Below are positions 50,038 to 59,463 of a stretch of 64,000 nucleotides of DNA, one piece after another (within the stretch, counting starts at the first letter, position 1; the number at the start of each line of letters is the position of its first letter). The notes under the pieces were generated by a model. The model was given only the letters and a program-made list of their open reading frames with translations. It did no database searches and was not told where the DNA came from. This DNA comes from Stutzerimonas sp. S1 (GTDB taxonomy: Bacteria; Pseudomonadota; Gammaproteobacteria; Pseudomonadales; Pseudomonadaceae), in contig NZ_JAOEIY010000003.1 in assembly GCF_025966695.1 (NCBI RefSeq), forward strand, positions 1-64,000. The letters are read 5' to 3'. The position numbers and the translations under genes are program-made.

Positions 50038-51546
50038 TCAGCCTGGCGATTGCGCACGAATCTGCCGGGACACGACGTCGCAGTGCTCGCCATGGCGACG
50101 CGAGTAATCGGGGATGTTCACCGCCAGCGTGTTGGTGCCGACGGCATCCTCGATCAGCTCGTCCGGGCCGAATGCGTCCTGCTCGTCGGGTTCGCGCGGC
50201 AGGAACAGGTTGAGCAGGATTGCGCTGAAGGCGCCGATGGTGATCGGCGAGCCGAAGATATTCTTCAGCACCTCGGGCATCGCGCTCAGCGCCTCCGGTA
50301 CGCTGGCCACGCCCAGGCCGAGCCCCAGGGAGATGGCGACGATCAGCATGTTGCGCCGGTGCAGGCCGGCCTCGGCGAGGATCTTGATGCCGGCGATGGC
50401 GACGGTGCCGAACATGATCAGCGTGGCGCCACCGAGCACTGGCTTGGGCATCATCTGCAGCACGCCGCCGACCGCCGGGAACAGGCCGAGCAGGATCAGG
50501 ATGCCGGCGATGTAGAAACCGACATGGCGGCTGGCGACGCCGGTGAGCTGGATCACCCCGTTGTTCTGGCTGAAGGTGGTCATCGGCAGGCTGTTGAACA
50601 CGGCGGCGACCGCGGAGCTGCAGCCATCGGCGAGGATTCCTGAGCGGATGCGGCGCATGTATAGCGGTCCACGCACCGGCTGGCGGGAGATCATCGAGTT
50701 GGCGGTGAGATCGCCGGCGGTTTCCAGCGGCGTGATCAGGAAGATCACCGCGATCGGGATGAAGGCCATCCAGTCGAAGGCGAAGCCGAACTTGAACGGC
50801 TGCGGCACGCTGAGCAGGGGTAGCTCGGCGAGCCCGGAGAAGTCCACCTTGCCCATTGCCCAGGCCACCAGGTAGCCGATGGTCAGCGCCACGATGACCG
50901 CCGACAGCCGCAGCACCGGCCATTTGAAGCGGTTGAGCACGACGATGATGCCGATCACCAGCCCGGCCAGCGCCAGATTGGGGAGCGCACCCAGATCAGC
51001 GGCACCGTAGCCGCCGGCGATGTCGGTCATTGCGACCTTGATCAGCGACAGGCCCATCAGGCAGATGATGGTGCCGGTGACCACCGGGGTGATCACTCGC
51101 CGCAGCTTGTTGATGCACTGGCTGAAGGCGATCTCGACGAAAGCCGCGCAGAAGCTCACGCCAAAGAGTGTCGCGAGGATGTCTTCGGGGCTGCCGCCGC
51201 GGCCCTTGACGATGAAGCCGGCGCTGAGGATGGCGCTGAGAAAGCCGAAGCTGGTGCCCTGCAGACACAACAGGCCGGAGCCGATCGGGCCGATGCGTTT
51301 GGCTTGGACGAAAGTCCCCAGACCGGAGACGAACAGCGCCATGCTGACCAGATAGGGCACGTAGGCACCCAGGCCGAGCGCGCTGCCGATGATGAGGGTG
51401 GGGGTGATGATGCCGACGAAACTCGCCAGAACGTGTTGCAGGGCGGCGAACGTCGCGGGGAGAGGCGCCGGCCGATCGTCGAGCTGATAGATCAGCTCCT
51501 GGTTCGCTTGCGGAGCGCTACCGCTCCTGGTTTCGGTTGCGGTCAT
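50038..51546 (-). CDS. NCS2 (NAT) family purine/xanthine-type permease
   Basis: A polytopic protein of about 502 residues from the ATG at 51546 (AGG seven bases upstream); in-frame starts at 51561, 51579 and a GTG at 51597 are possible. The segment ALQHVLASFVGIITPTLIIGSALG is typical, and QNNGVIQLTGVASR is the NAT signature motif before TM10-TM11. The family takes up xanthine, urate or uracil with protons. Its place upstream of tsx and near puuD suggests urate or xanthine. A promoter palindrome lies about 150 bases upstream. Confidence 0.9.
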   Translation of the reverse strand: MTATETRSGSAPQANQELIYQLDDRPAPLPATFAALQHVLASFVGIITPTLIIGSALGLGAYVPYLVSMALFVSGLGTFVQAKRIGPIGSGLLCLQGTSFGFLSAILSAGFIVKGRGGSPEDILATLFGVSFCAAFVEIAFSQCINKLRRVITPVVTGTIICLMGLSLIKVAMTDIAGGYGAADLGALPNLALAGLVIGIIVVLNRFKWPVLRLSAVIVALTIGYLVAWAMGKVDFSGLAELPLLSVPQPFKFGFAFDWMAFIPIAVIFLITPLETAGDLTANSMISRQPVRGPLYMRRIRSGILADGCSSAVAAVFNSLPMTTFSQNNGVIQLTGVASRHVGFYIAGILILLGLFPAVGGVLQMMPKPVLGGATLIMFGTVAIAGIKILAEAGLHRRNMLIVAISLGLGLGVASVPEALSAMPEVLKNIFGSPITIGAFSAILLNLFLPREPDEQDAFGPDELIEDAVGTNTLAVNIPDYSRRHGEHCDVVSRQIRAQSPG

Positions 51547-51677
51547 TGTTAAGCCTGCCATTTGTTGTTGTACGGTCATGGGCTTGCGAGGCTTCACGGC
51601 ACCTCTGTTACCGCGCGCCAGCCGGGGCGGGTGCGCGGAATGGCCCGACTATAACAACCTGTGAACAGGCTTTGGAA

Positions 51678-51704
51678 CAATTGATACTTGAATTGTGCAC
51701 AATC
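51678..51704. promoter_or_regulatory. Overlapping palindromes upstream of the NCS2 permease
   Basis: ATTGTGCACAAT (51693-51704) is a perfect 12-bp palindrome, and ACAATT-N8-AATTGT (51678-51697) overlaps it. The TTGT-N2-ACAA core is the same as at the puuE/uraH promoters. Confidence 0.5.
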
Positions 51705-51789
51705 TGCGAGCCGGCCGTCGGAATTGCTGTGCGGCCGGATGCGCCGTCGCCGCCTCAGCAGCTGCGCTGAGACGGCGCTCGCGGCTGCT

Positions 51790-53349
51790 TCAGCCGACGG
51801 GGCGCAGCTCGCGGGCGACGTTCTCGGCCAGGCCGGTGCCGGCTTCGGTCATGGTCAGGTAGGTGTGATCCGCGCCGGCGGCCTGGATGCGCTGGGCAAT
51901 GTCCTCGTACAGCGCGTGGGAGACGATCAGCCCCTTGAAGCCGATCGAGCGCAGCTTGGTGGTGGAGATGATCTTGGCCTCGGCATCGTTCATCGCCAGC
52001 ACCACGGCCTGCACGTCGTTCATCTGCAGGTTCTGCCAGAACATCTGGTCCTCGGCGTCGGCGAAGAACACGTTGCGGCCTTCGGCGACGTTGCGCTCGA
52101 CCATGACCGGGTCGGAATCCAGGCTGACCAGGCGAAATCCCTTGCGGAGCAGGTGATCGTAGGCGGCGCGTCCGGTCCGGCCCATGCCCATCACCAGGAT
52201 CTGCGCGTCGCCCAGCGACACGGGCTGCTCGTCGGGATGGCGGGTATCGCGTTCCAGCGGGATCAGCCGCTTCGCCAGGCGCTCGTACAGCGGATGGGCG
52301 AAGCGGTTGAGCTGCGCGGAGACTACGAACGACAGCGCCACGCTGATCGCCAGCGGCGTCAGCCACTGCGGCAGCACCACGCTGGCGACGATCAGGCCGA
52401 ATTCGCTGTAGTTGGTCAGGCTTGAGGCGCTGAGGAACGCGCTGCGCGCGCGCAGGCGGAAGCTGAGGAAAAGAAAGAAGAACAGCACGCCCTTGAGTGG
52501 CAGCAGCAGCGCCACCGCCGCAGCGAAAATCATCGCGTTGGCATCCGGCAGGCCGCCGATACCGATCTGCAGGAAGAAGCCGACCAGGAACACTTCCTTG
52601 ATCGCCCACAGCGAATTGGATAGCTCGGTGGCGCGCTTGTGCTTGGCGAGCATGGCGCCGAAGGCCAGGGCGCCAAGCTCCGAACTCAGCCCGACCGCCT
52701 CGAAACCCATGCCGCCAACCACCAGCGCCAGCATCAGGCCGAGCAGGACCAGCAGCTCCTCGTGGCCGCTGTGATCGAGCATGCGGAACAGCAGCGGACG
52801 CAGCAGCGGTAGCAGAAATACCAGCAGCGCCCAGGGCGACGGCACCTGGCCCGCCGCCAGGCTCATCACTACCAGCGCGATCAGATCCTGGATGATCAGC
52901 ACGCCGATCGCCACCCGGCCGTGGAAGGCCTTCAGTTCGCGCTTGCCTTCCAGCACCTTAGCCGCCAGCACGGTACTGGAAAACGACAGCGCGATGGCCA
53001 GCAGCAGGCTCTCCTGCCAGCTGGCATCGAAGACCAGCACGATCGCCGGCAGCACCAGCACGCTGGAAATGGCGAAGTGCAGCAGGCTGCCGCCGATCAC
53101 CTCGCGGCGCACCAGGTTGCCCAGCTTGAGCTTGAGGCCGACGGTGAACAGCAGCAGGAGCACGCCGAGGTGCGCCAGATGCTGGAGGATCACGCCGTCC
53201 TGCTTGCCCACGCCGACGTGTTCGCCAACCGCGGCCAGGGCGAAGCCGGCACCCAGATAACCGATCAGCGGCGGCAGGCCGATAGCGCGGGCGATCAGGC
53301 CCAGGGTGAAGGCGAAGGCGATCCAGCTGGCTTCAATCATCAACGGCAT
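51790..53349 (-). CDS. CPA2-family K+/H+ (cation:proton) antiporter with TrkA-N domain
   Basis: A 519-residue protein: twelve or so membrane helices in residues 1-375, beginning EASWIAFAFTLGLIARAIGLPPLIGYLGAG, then a Rossmann TrkA-N domain with GMGRTGRAAYDHLLRKG and the Asp of VSLDSDP for NAD(H) binding. This is a KefB/YbaL-like layout without the C-terminal extension of KefC. It would exchange K+ or Na+ for protons. Two ATG codons (53349 and 53340) are close; the ribosome signal GGA favours neither strongly. It interrupts the purine cluster. Confidence 0.9.
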   Translation of the reverse strand: MPLMIEASWIAFAFTLGLIARAIGLPPLIGYLGAGFALAAVGEHVGVGKQDGVILQHLAHLGVLLLLFTVGLKLKLGNLVRREVIGGSLLHFAISSVLVLPAIVLVFDASWQESLLLAIALSFSSTVLAAKVLEGKRELKAFHGRVAIGVLIIQDLIALVVMSLAAGQVPSPWALLVFLLPLLRPLLFRMLDHSGHEELLVLLGLMLALVVGGMGFEAVGLSSELGALAFGAMLAKHKRATELSNSLWAIKEVFLVGFFLQIGIGGLPDANAMIFAAAVALLLPLKGVLFFFLFLSFRLRARSAFLSASSLTNYSEFGLIVASVVLPQWLTPLAISVALSFVVSAQLNRFAHPLYERLAKRLIPLERDTRHPDEQPVSLGDAQILVMGMGRTGRAAYDHLLRKGFRLVSLDSDPVMVERNVAEGRNVFFADAEDQMFWQNLQMNDVQAVVLAMNDAEAKIISTTKLRSIGFKGLIVSHALYEDIAQRIQAAGADHTYLTMTEAGTGLAENVARELRPVG

Positions 53350-53407
53350 CCGGCGAAAAGGGCGCCGAATTGTAAACAGAGATCTTCGCTTGTCGAGTGC
53401 TATACAA

Positions 53408-56164
53408 CTAACGCTGCGGCGAAGACCTCTGCCCGTTTTCGATCCAGCTCGCCAGGGGCGTCCTGCGAATCACCAGCTTTTCGAACTCGGCGAGGCAGAA
53501 CACCAGAAGCCCGGCGCCGAGCACCTGCAGCCACTGCAGCGGTGACAGACCGGTCGAGCCGAACAGCGACTGCAGCATCGGTGCGTAGGTGAAAGCCAGC
53601 TGCAGCGGAATGCAGGCTGCGATGGCCAGCAACACGTAGGCGTTGCCGGTCAGACCCTGGCGATTGACGACGGAGGCGAATATCGAGCGGCTGTTGAGCA
53701 GATAGAACATCTCTGCCATCACCACCGCGTTGACCGCCATCGTGCGCGCCGCCTCCAGATTGCCGCTGCTGTTCAGCTCCCAGAGGAACAGGCCGAGGGC
53801 GCCGGTCATCATCAGTACCGAGACCATCAGCACCCGCCAGATGAAGAACCCGGACAGCAGCGCCTGTCCCGGTGGGCGCGGCCGGCGGCCCATGATGCCG
53901 CGCTCGGCAGGCTCGAAAGCCAGCGCCAGGCCGAGGGTGCTGGAGGTGACCATGTTGATCCACAAGACCTGTGCCGGCGTCAGCGGCAGGGTGAGTTCGA
54001 AGAGGATCGCCGCAATCACCACCAGTGCTTCGCCACCGTTGGTGGGCAGCATGAACAGCACGAATTTCTTCAGGTTGTCGTAGACCGCGCGCCCCTCGCG
54101 CACAGCGGCGGCGATGGTGGCGAAGTTATCGTCGGCCAGCACCATATCCGAGGCTTCCTTGGCCGCTTCGGTACCCTTCATGCCCATGGCCACACCGACG
54201 TCCGCGCGCTTGAGCGCCGGCGCATCATTGACGCCGTCGCCGGTCATGGCCACGACCTGGCCGTGGTTCTGCAGGGCCTGGACCAGACGCAGCTTGTGTT
54301 CCGGGCTGGCGCGGGCAAATACGTCCACATCCATGGCGACCTGGCGCAGCGTGGCGTCATCCATCAGCGCGACCTCGGCACCGGTCACCGCCGGCTTGCC
54401 GAGGCCGATGGCCAGTTGCGCGCCGATGGCGCGTGCAGTCTCGGCATGGTCTCCGGTGATCATCTTCACGCGAATGCCGGCCCGGTGACACTCGTCCACG
54501 GCGACGATGGCTTCCTCGCGCGGCGGGTCGATGATGCCCACCAGTGCCAGCAGGGTGTAGCCGTCGGCGACGTCGGCAAAGCTCAGCTGACCGCTGGCCG
54601 GTGCGGCACGCTTGCAGGCCAGCGCCAGCAGACGCAAGCCCTTGGCTGCGGTATCGACCGCCATGCGCCGCCAGTAATCAAGGTCGATTGGCTGGTCGCC
54701 AGCGTGCCCGGCCTGGGTGCTGCATATCTCCAGAATGCGCTCCGGCGCGCCCTTGACGAAGAGCCAGGGCGCGCCGTCGCTGTCATGGTGATAAGTGGCC
54801 ATGAAACGGTGCTGCGACTCGAAGGGAATCGAATCCAGCCGTGGCCAGGCGCCATCGGCGACATGCTGGCTGAAGCCGACCTTGCCGCCGAGGACCAGTA
54901 GCGCACCCTCGGTGGGATCACCCATGACCCGCCATTGCTGGGATTGTTGTTGCAGATGGGCGTCGTTGCACAGCACGCCGGTGCGGATCGCCAGCGACAG
55001 CGCGGGGTAATGCTCGGGATCGACGATCTTGCCGGCAAGCCGGCAGTCGCCCACGGGCTCGTAGCCAACCCCAGTGACGTCGAACACCTGCTCGGCGCAG
55101 ACCACCCGCTGCACGGTCATTTCGTTGCGGGTGAGGGTACCGGTCTTGTCGGAACAGATCACCGTCACCGAACCGAGGGTTTCCACGGCCGGCAGGCGGC
55201 GGATGATCGCGTTGCGCTGCGCCATGCGCTGTACGCCCAGGGCTAGGGTGACGGTCATGATCGCCGGCAGCCCTTCGGGAATCGCCGAGGCAGCCAGCGC
55301 CACCACCATCATGAACATCTCGGCGGCCGGATGGCCGCGCCAGAGCGTGCCGAGGACGAACGTGGCGGCAGAAGCGGCCAGTACGGCGATGGCCAGCCAG
55401 CGACCGAAATGATCGACCTGTCGTAGCAGCGGTGTATTCAGGTTCTGGATGCCGGTGAGCATCTGGTTGATCTTGCCCAGCTCGGTCGTGGCGCCGGTCG
55501 CCACCACGATGCCCGTTGCCTGGCCGAACACGACCAGCGTGCCGGAGTAGGCCATGCCGTAGCGGTCACCCAGCGGGGCGTCCGGCGCAACCGCCGTGGT
55601 GTCCTTCTCCACTGGCAGCGATTCGCCGGTGAGCGCTGCTTCCTCGATGCGTAGTTCCTTGGTTTTTACCAGGCGCACGTCGGCCGGCACGCGGTCGCCG
55701 GAAACCAGCAGAACACGATCACCCGGGACCAGGTCCGCTGCGTCTATCTGCTGTCGACTGCCGTTGCGTATCACCGTGGCGTGTGGGGAAAGCATGGCGC
55801 GAATGGCGTCCAGTGCGCTTTCGGCCTTGCCTTCCTGAATGAAGCCGATGATGGCATTGATCAGCACGGCGCTGAGCAGCACGCCGGTATCGACCCAGTG
55901 CCCGAGAATAGCCGTGATCAGCGCCGCGCCGATCATCACGTAGAGCAGGATGTTGTGGAATTGCCCCAGCAGGCGCCTCAATGCGCTGCGGTGCTTGGGT
56001 GGGGCAAGGCGATTGAGGCCGTGTTGGGCGAGGCGTCGCGCCACCTCGCCATCCGTCAGCCCCTCCGGCCCGCTCTGCAGCTGTCTTTCCACGTCGGCGG
56101 CCGGCAGGGTGTGCCAGTTCGGTTGCGAATGTTCGCTGGGCTGGGTGGTCGAGCGGTCCTTCAT
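53408..56164 (-). CDS. P2-type cation-transporting ATPase, substrate uncertain
   Basis: A 918-residue P-type ATPase with an N-terminal cation_ATPase_N domain (WHTLPAADVERQLQ), TGES at 179-182, PEGLP at 296-300 in M4, phosphorylation site D339 in DKTGTLT, KGAPERIL in the nucleotide domain, TGDGVNDAPAL and ten predicted membrane helices. In Ca2+ pumps M6 has N-x-x-x-D; here the segment reads WINMVTSSTLG, with Ser in place of Asp, so calcium transport is doubtful. It ends 58 bases before the antiporter start on the same strand, so the two may be co-transcribed. Confidence 0.9.
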   Translation of the reverse strand: MKDRSTTQPSEHSQPNWHTLPAADVERQLQSGPEGLTDGEVARRLAQHGLNRLAPPKHRSALRRLLGQFHNILLYVMIGAALITAILGHWVDTGVLLSAVLINAIIGFIQEGKAESALDAIRAMLSPHATVIRNGSRQQIDAADLVPGDRVLLVSGDRVPADVRLVKTKELRIEEAALTGESLPVEKDTTAVAPDAPLGDRYGMAYSGTLVVFGQATGIVVATGATTELGKINQMLTGIQNLNTPLLRQVDHFGRWLAIAVLAASAATFVLGTLWRGHPAAEMFMMVVALAASAIPEGLPAIMTVTLALGVQRMAQRNAIIRRLPAVETLGSVTVICSDKTGTLTRNEMTVQRVVCAEQVFDVTGVGYEPVGDCRLAGKIVDPEHYPALSLAIRTGVLCNDAHLQQQSQQWRVMGDPTEGALLVLGGKVGFSQHVADGAWPRLDSIPFESQHRFMATYHHDSDGAPWLFVKGAPERILEICSTQAGHAGDQPIDLDYWRRMAVDTAAKGLRLLALACKRAAPASGQLSFADVADGYTLLALVGIIDPPREEAIVAVDECHRAGIRVKMITGDHAETARAIGAQLAIGLGKPAVTGAEVALMDDATLRQVAMDVDVFARASPEHKLRLVQALQNHGQVVAMTGDGVNDAPALKRADVGVAMGMKGTEAAKEASDMVLADDNFATIAAAVREGRAVYDNLKKFVLFMLPTNGGEALVVIAAILFELTLPLTPAQVLWINMVTSSTLGLALAFEPAERGIMGRRPRPPGQALLSGFFIWRVLMVSVLMMTGALGLFLWELNSSGNLEAARTMAVNAVVMAEMFYLLNSRSIFASVVNRQGLTGNAYVLLAIAACIPLQLAFTYAPMLQSLFGSTGLSPLQWLQVLGAGLLVFCLAEFEKLVIRRTPLASWIENGQRSSPQR

Positions 56165-56344
56165 GGCCGGCGCCTCTGCTGATCCATGGGGCGGATTTAT
56201 CGCGGCAGCTGAAGCGCCGCATGCCCAGGCAGCTTACCCAGCCACTGGCCGGGCGGCATGATTTGCCGCAAGAGTTGTGTTTCCAGCCGCTACAGGAAGG
56301 CCGCGCCCCACGATGGGCCGCTGGTGCCAGTCACCTCGCGCGGG

Positions 56345-56396
56345 GCGCCGGGCCCGCGCCCCCGCGTTCGCGCCCCCGCGTTCGCGGGCCCGGCGC
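56345..56396. repeat. 14-bp inverted repeat enclosing two tandem 14-bp repeats
   Basis: GCGCCGGGCCCGCG (56345-56358) and CGCGGGCCCGGCGC (56383-56396) pair perfectly. Inside, CCCCCGCGTTCGCG occurs twice in tandem (56359-56372 and 56373-56386), the second overlapping the right arm. It lies just past the puuD stop with no T run. Confidence 0.85.
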
Positions 56397-56413
56397 TGCA
56401 CAGACGCATGGCA

Positions 56414-57640
56414 TCAGTCGATGTTGGCGCCCTTGGCGATCCAGCTGGCGAGCAGGTCGCGTTCGTCCTGGGTCATCTGGGTGATGTTGCCTAGCGGCAT
56501 GATTTGGCTGGCGACGGTCTGCGCGTGGATCTTCGCCGCCTGCTGGCGGATCTGTGCGGGGGTGTCGAACATCACGCCAGCCGGTGCGCTGGAGAACATC
56601 GGGCTGCTCGGCTGGGCTGAGTGGCAGACGGTACAGCGCTGTTCGATCACCTCATTGACCTCGGCGAACTGGCTGGTGCTGCGCTGTTGGGTACTCATGC
56701 TGGCCTGCTCCGGCGCGGTTGCCGCCAGGTTCGCTGCCGTCGGCTGACGGTTCGGTGCGGTGACATAGGCCAGGCAGATCATGCCCAGCGCAGCGGCCGG
56801 TAGCGCCCAGGCGAAGCGCTGGCTGTTGTGGCGGGTGTTGAAGTAGTGGCGCGCCAGCACCGACAGCGCGCCGAGCGCGGCGAGGATCAGCCAGTTGTAT
56901 TGGCTGCCGTAGGTGCTCGGGAAGTGGTTGCTGATCATGATGAGCAGCACCGGCAGGGTGAAATAGTTGTTGTGCCGCGAACGCAGCAGGCCCTTGGCTG
57001 GCAGCACCGGATCGGGCGTGCGGTTCTGTTCGATGGCGGCGACCAGCGCACGCTGGGCCGGCATGATGATGCGGAACACGTTGCCGACCATGATGGTGCC
57101 GATCAGCGCGCCGGTATGGATGTAGGCTGCGCGGCCGCTGAATACCTGCGAATAGCCCCAGCAGGCGGCGATCACCAGCACGAACAGCACCAGGCCGAGC
57201 AGGGCGGGGGTCTTGCCCAGCGGCGAGTCGCAGAGCAGGTCGTAGACGAACCAGCCGATGATCAGCGAGCCGAAGCCGATGGCGATGGCCGCGGCCGGGG
57301 ACAGCTCGCTGCCCGGCGCGATCAGGTACAGGCTGGGGTTGAGGTAGTACACCACCATCAGCAGCGCCACGCCCGATAGCCAGGTGGTGTAGGCCTCCCA
57401 CTTGAACCAGTGCAGGTTTTCCGGCATCTGCGGCGGCGCCAGTTTGTATTTCTCCAGGTGGTAGATACCGCCACCGTGGATGGCCCAGAGATCGCCCGAC
57501 AGGCCCTCACGCGGGTTGGCCCGGTTGAGGTTGTTCTCCAGCCAGACGAAATAGAAGGAAGCACCGATCCAGGCGACGCCAACGATCATGTGAATCCAGC
57601 GAATACTCAGGTTCAGCCATTCGGTCAGATGGGCGTCCAT
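56414..57640 (-). CDS. puuD: Urate hydroxylase (membrane urate oxidase) PuuD
   Basis: A 408-residue inner-membrane protein with about eight helices in residues 1-300 (SIRWIHMIVGVAWIGASFYFVWLEN, HGGGIYHLEKYKLAP) and a C-terminal cytochrome c domain with CTVCH and a distal Met in the QIMPLGNITQM segment. PuuD oxidises urate to 5-hydroxyisourate and passes electrons to the respiratory chain rather than to oxygen, which replaces soluble uricase. It is followed by a long GC hairpin and by the ATPase gene. UraH, UraD and the allantoin genes lie upstream. Confidence 0.96.
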   Translation of the reverse strand: MDAHLTEWLNLSIRWIHMIVGVAWIGASFYFVWLENNLNRANPREGLSGDLWAIHGGGIYHLEKYKLAPPQMPENLHWFKWEAYTTWLSGVALLMVVYYLNPSLYLIAPGSELSPAAAIAIGFGSLIIGWFVYDLLCDSPLGKTPALLGLVLFVLVIAACWGYSQVFSGRAAYIHTGALIGTIMVGNVFRIIMPAQRALVAAIEQNRTPDPVLPAKGLLRSRHNNYFTLPVLLIMISNHFPSTYGSQYNWLILAALGALSVLARHYFNTRHNSQRFAWALPAAALGMICLAYVTAPNRQPTAANLAATAPEQASMSTQQRSTSQFAEVNEVIEQRCTVCHSAQPSSPMFSSAPAGVMFDTPAQIRQQAAKIHAQTVASQIMPLGNITQMTQDERDLLASWIAKGANID

Positions 57641-57724
57641 TTGTCATGCACCTCTTGCGGCCTGCAGGCGGCCGTATTTCTTCTTATTGGAATCGGCTTG
57701 AGCGCGTCGCGAGCGCAGCGCGGC

Positions 57725-58237
57725 TCATGTCGATTTCCGTTGGGGGTCGAGGAGGAGTTGCTGATCCTCCGTGAAGAAGTACTCGTCGCAGTTGTTGCCA
57801 GAACCGCTGCGATCGACCACCAGGAATTCATCCCGCTTTTCGATCGTCAGCACCGGGTGGTGCCAGACGCCGCGGTGGTAATTGACGCCCTGCCTGCCAT
57901 TGCTGATGAAGGCGCGGACGTGGCCCGGTACAGGTGCATCGCCAGGAGGCGCGACCACGACCAGAAAGGGGTGGCCGAGCAGCGGTATGAAGGCCTGGCT
58001 GCCCAGCGGATGACGTTCGAGCATGCGGATAACCAGCGGCATCTCCAGCGCCTCGGCGGCGAAGATGCTGATGATCGCCTGGTCCTCGGGCGCGGCGGTC
58101 TCGACCGTGGCCAGCTTGTGATAGCGGCGGGTTGAGCCGTTGTTGATCAGGAAGAACTCGCTGCCTTCAGTCTCGATGACGTCGCCGAAGGGGGCGAAGG
58201 CTTCCTTGGTCAGTGGCTCGATGGTCAGGTTGCGCAT
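57725..58237 (-). CDS. allA: Ureidoglycolate lyase
   Basis: The 170-residue cupin-type protein begins RNLTIEPLTKEAFAPFGDVIE and contains IRMLERHPLGSQAFIPL and NYHRGVWHHPVL, the metal-binding region of AllA. It splits ureidoglycolate into glyoxylate and urea, the last step of allantoin breakdown here. The gap to puuD is 84 bases. A run of CCCTCTCC-type palindromes separates it from alc. Confidence 0.94.
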   Translation of the reverse strand: MRNLTIEPLTKEAFAPFGDVIETEGSEFFLINNGSTRRYHKLATVETAAPEDQAIISIFAAEALEMPLVIRMLERHPLGSQAFIPLLGHPFLVVVAPPGDAPVPGHVRAFISNGRQGVNYHRGVWHHPVLTIEKRDEFLVVDRSGSGNNCDEYFFTEDQQLLLDPQRKST

Positions 58238-58298
58238 GCTGTGCTCGTTCTTTGTTGAAGGATCGGTATTCGCGTGGGGCTGCTCCCCCTCACCCTAA

Positions 58299-58390
58299 CC
58301 CTCTCGCCGGAGGGGAGAGGGAACTGGCGCGGAGAAACGGTTGACCTCGTTCCGCCCTCTCCCCTTGGGGAGAGGGCCGGGGAGAGGGGA
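58299..58390. repeat. CCCTCTCC-type palindromic repeats
   Basis: A first arm pair CCCTCTC/GAGAGGG (58299-58305, 58315-58321) and a second perfect CCCTCTCCCC-TT-GGGGAGAGGG (58355-58376), followed by GGGGAGAGGGG. Motifs of this type are common dispersed intergenic palindromes in pseudomonads. Confidence 0.75.
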
Positions 58391-58400
58391 AAGGCGCTTC

Positions 58401-59396
58401 CTACTTCACCACCTTGCCAAACAACCGCAGCCGGCTGACACCACCGTCCGGGAAGATGTTCAGGCGCACGTGGGTGATCGGGCCGAGCTTGGCGATCTGC
58501 TCGCTGAACTCGTGTTCGGCGTGCATTGATAGCTTCTGGCTCGGCAGCAGCTCGCGCCAGAACAGGCTCTGGGTTTCGATCTGGCTGTCGGTGCCACCTT
58601 TGACGTAAGCCGCCTGGATCGAGCAGCTGTCCGGGTAGTTGCCCTTGAAGTGCAGGGTGTCGACGACGATGCGCTCGATTTCGCCTGGATGGCCGAGGGC
58701 GACGATGACCCAGTCGTTGCCGGGCGTGCGGCGGCGGGCGGTTTCCCAGCCGTCGCCCATGTTTTCGCCGCGGTTCGGGTTGAGAATGTTGCTCATGCGG
58801 CCGAAATGCTCGTCCGAGCAGGCCAGCGCGCGACCGCCATTCAGCGCCGCCGCCAGGTCGATCTGCTCGTTATCGCCGACGCTGCTCCAGTCGCGGAACG
58901 GGATGCCGTGCACGCGCAGACGCGCCACGCCGCCGTCCGGGTAGATGTTGAAGCGCAGGTGGCTGACCGGCTTGTCGAAGGCGATCTCGTGGTAGTGGTG
59001 GCTGTTGCCCTGGAGCTCGACGGCCGGGAGGATTTCCGTCCAGACGGTGGCGTCGCTCGGGTCGCCGTCGGCGACGAAGCAGGCTTCCAGCGAGGCGGAT
59101 GGCGGGTAGTTGCCGGTGAAGAAACTGGTGTCGATATCCACGCCCTTGATCTGACCCGGCACGCCCAGGCGGATCACCGCATGGTCGTAACCTTCGAAGC
59201 GCTTGCGACGCGACTCCCAGCCGTCCATCCACTTGCCGTTGTCATCGAAAACGCCCTCCTTCCATACGGCCGGTGTTGGCTGGAACAGCCGGTTGACGTC
59301 GGCGAACCAATCGTCGGTGACGGAGATGGCGCGGGTGCCCAGGCGGGCATCGGCCAGGTTGACGTATTTCTCGAAGGGTACGGCGTAAGCTTTCAT
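58401..59396 (-). CDS. alc: Allantoicase
   Basis: A 331-residue protein built of two homologous allantoicase domains: [17 protein letters not shown] (about 95-110) corresponds to [18 protein letters not shown] (about 250-270), and [19 protein letters not shown] to [19 protein letters not shown]. It hydrolyses allantoate to ureidoglycolate and urea. It is in line with uraD upstream and allA downstream, and its length is normal. Confidence 0.96.
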   Translation of the reverse strand: MKAYAVPFEKYVNLADARLGTRAISVTDDWFADVNRLFQPTPAVWKEGVFDDNGKWMDGWESRRKRFEGYDHAVIRLGVPGQIKGVDIDTSFFTGNYPPSASLEACFVADGDPSDATVWTEILPAVELQGNSHHYHEIAFDKPVSHLRFNIYPDGGVARLRVHGIPFRDWSSVGDNEQIDLAAALNGGRALACSDEHFGRMSNILNPNRGENMGDGWETARRRTPGNDWVIVALGHPGEIERIVVDTLHFKGNYPDSCSIQAAYVKGGTDSQIETQSLFWRELLPSQKLSMHAEHEFSEQIAKLGPITHVRLNIFPDGGVSRLRLFGKVVK

Positions 59397-59463
59397 GGAC
59401 TCGTCTGCCTTAGATGAAAAGCGGTTTCTGTCGATTGCTGCCTTTGCTTGCGGTTGGTGCTCG

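Noticed and set aside
49153-50643. 496-codon plus-strand frame opposite tsx and the NCS2 permease
   Set aside because: It spans two real minus-strand genes and their spacer.
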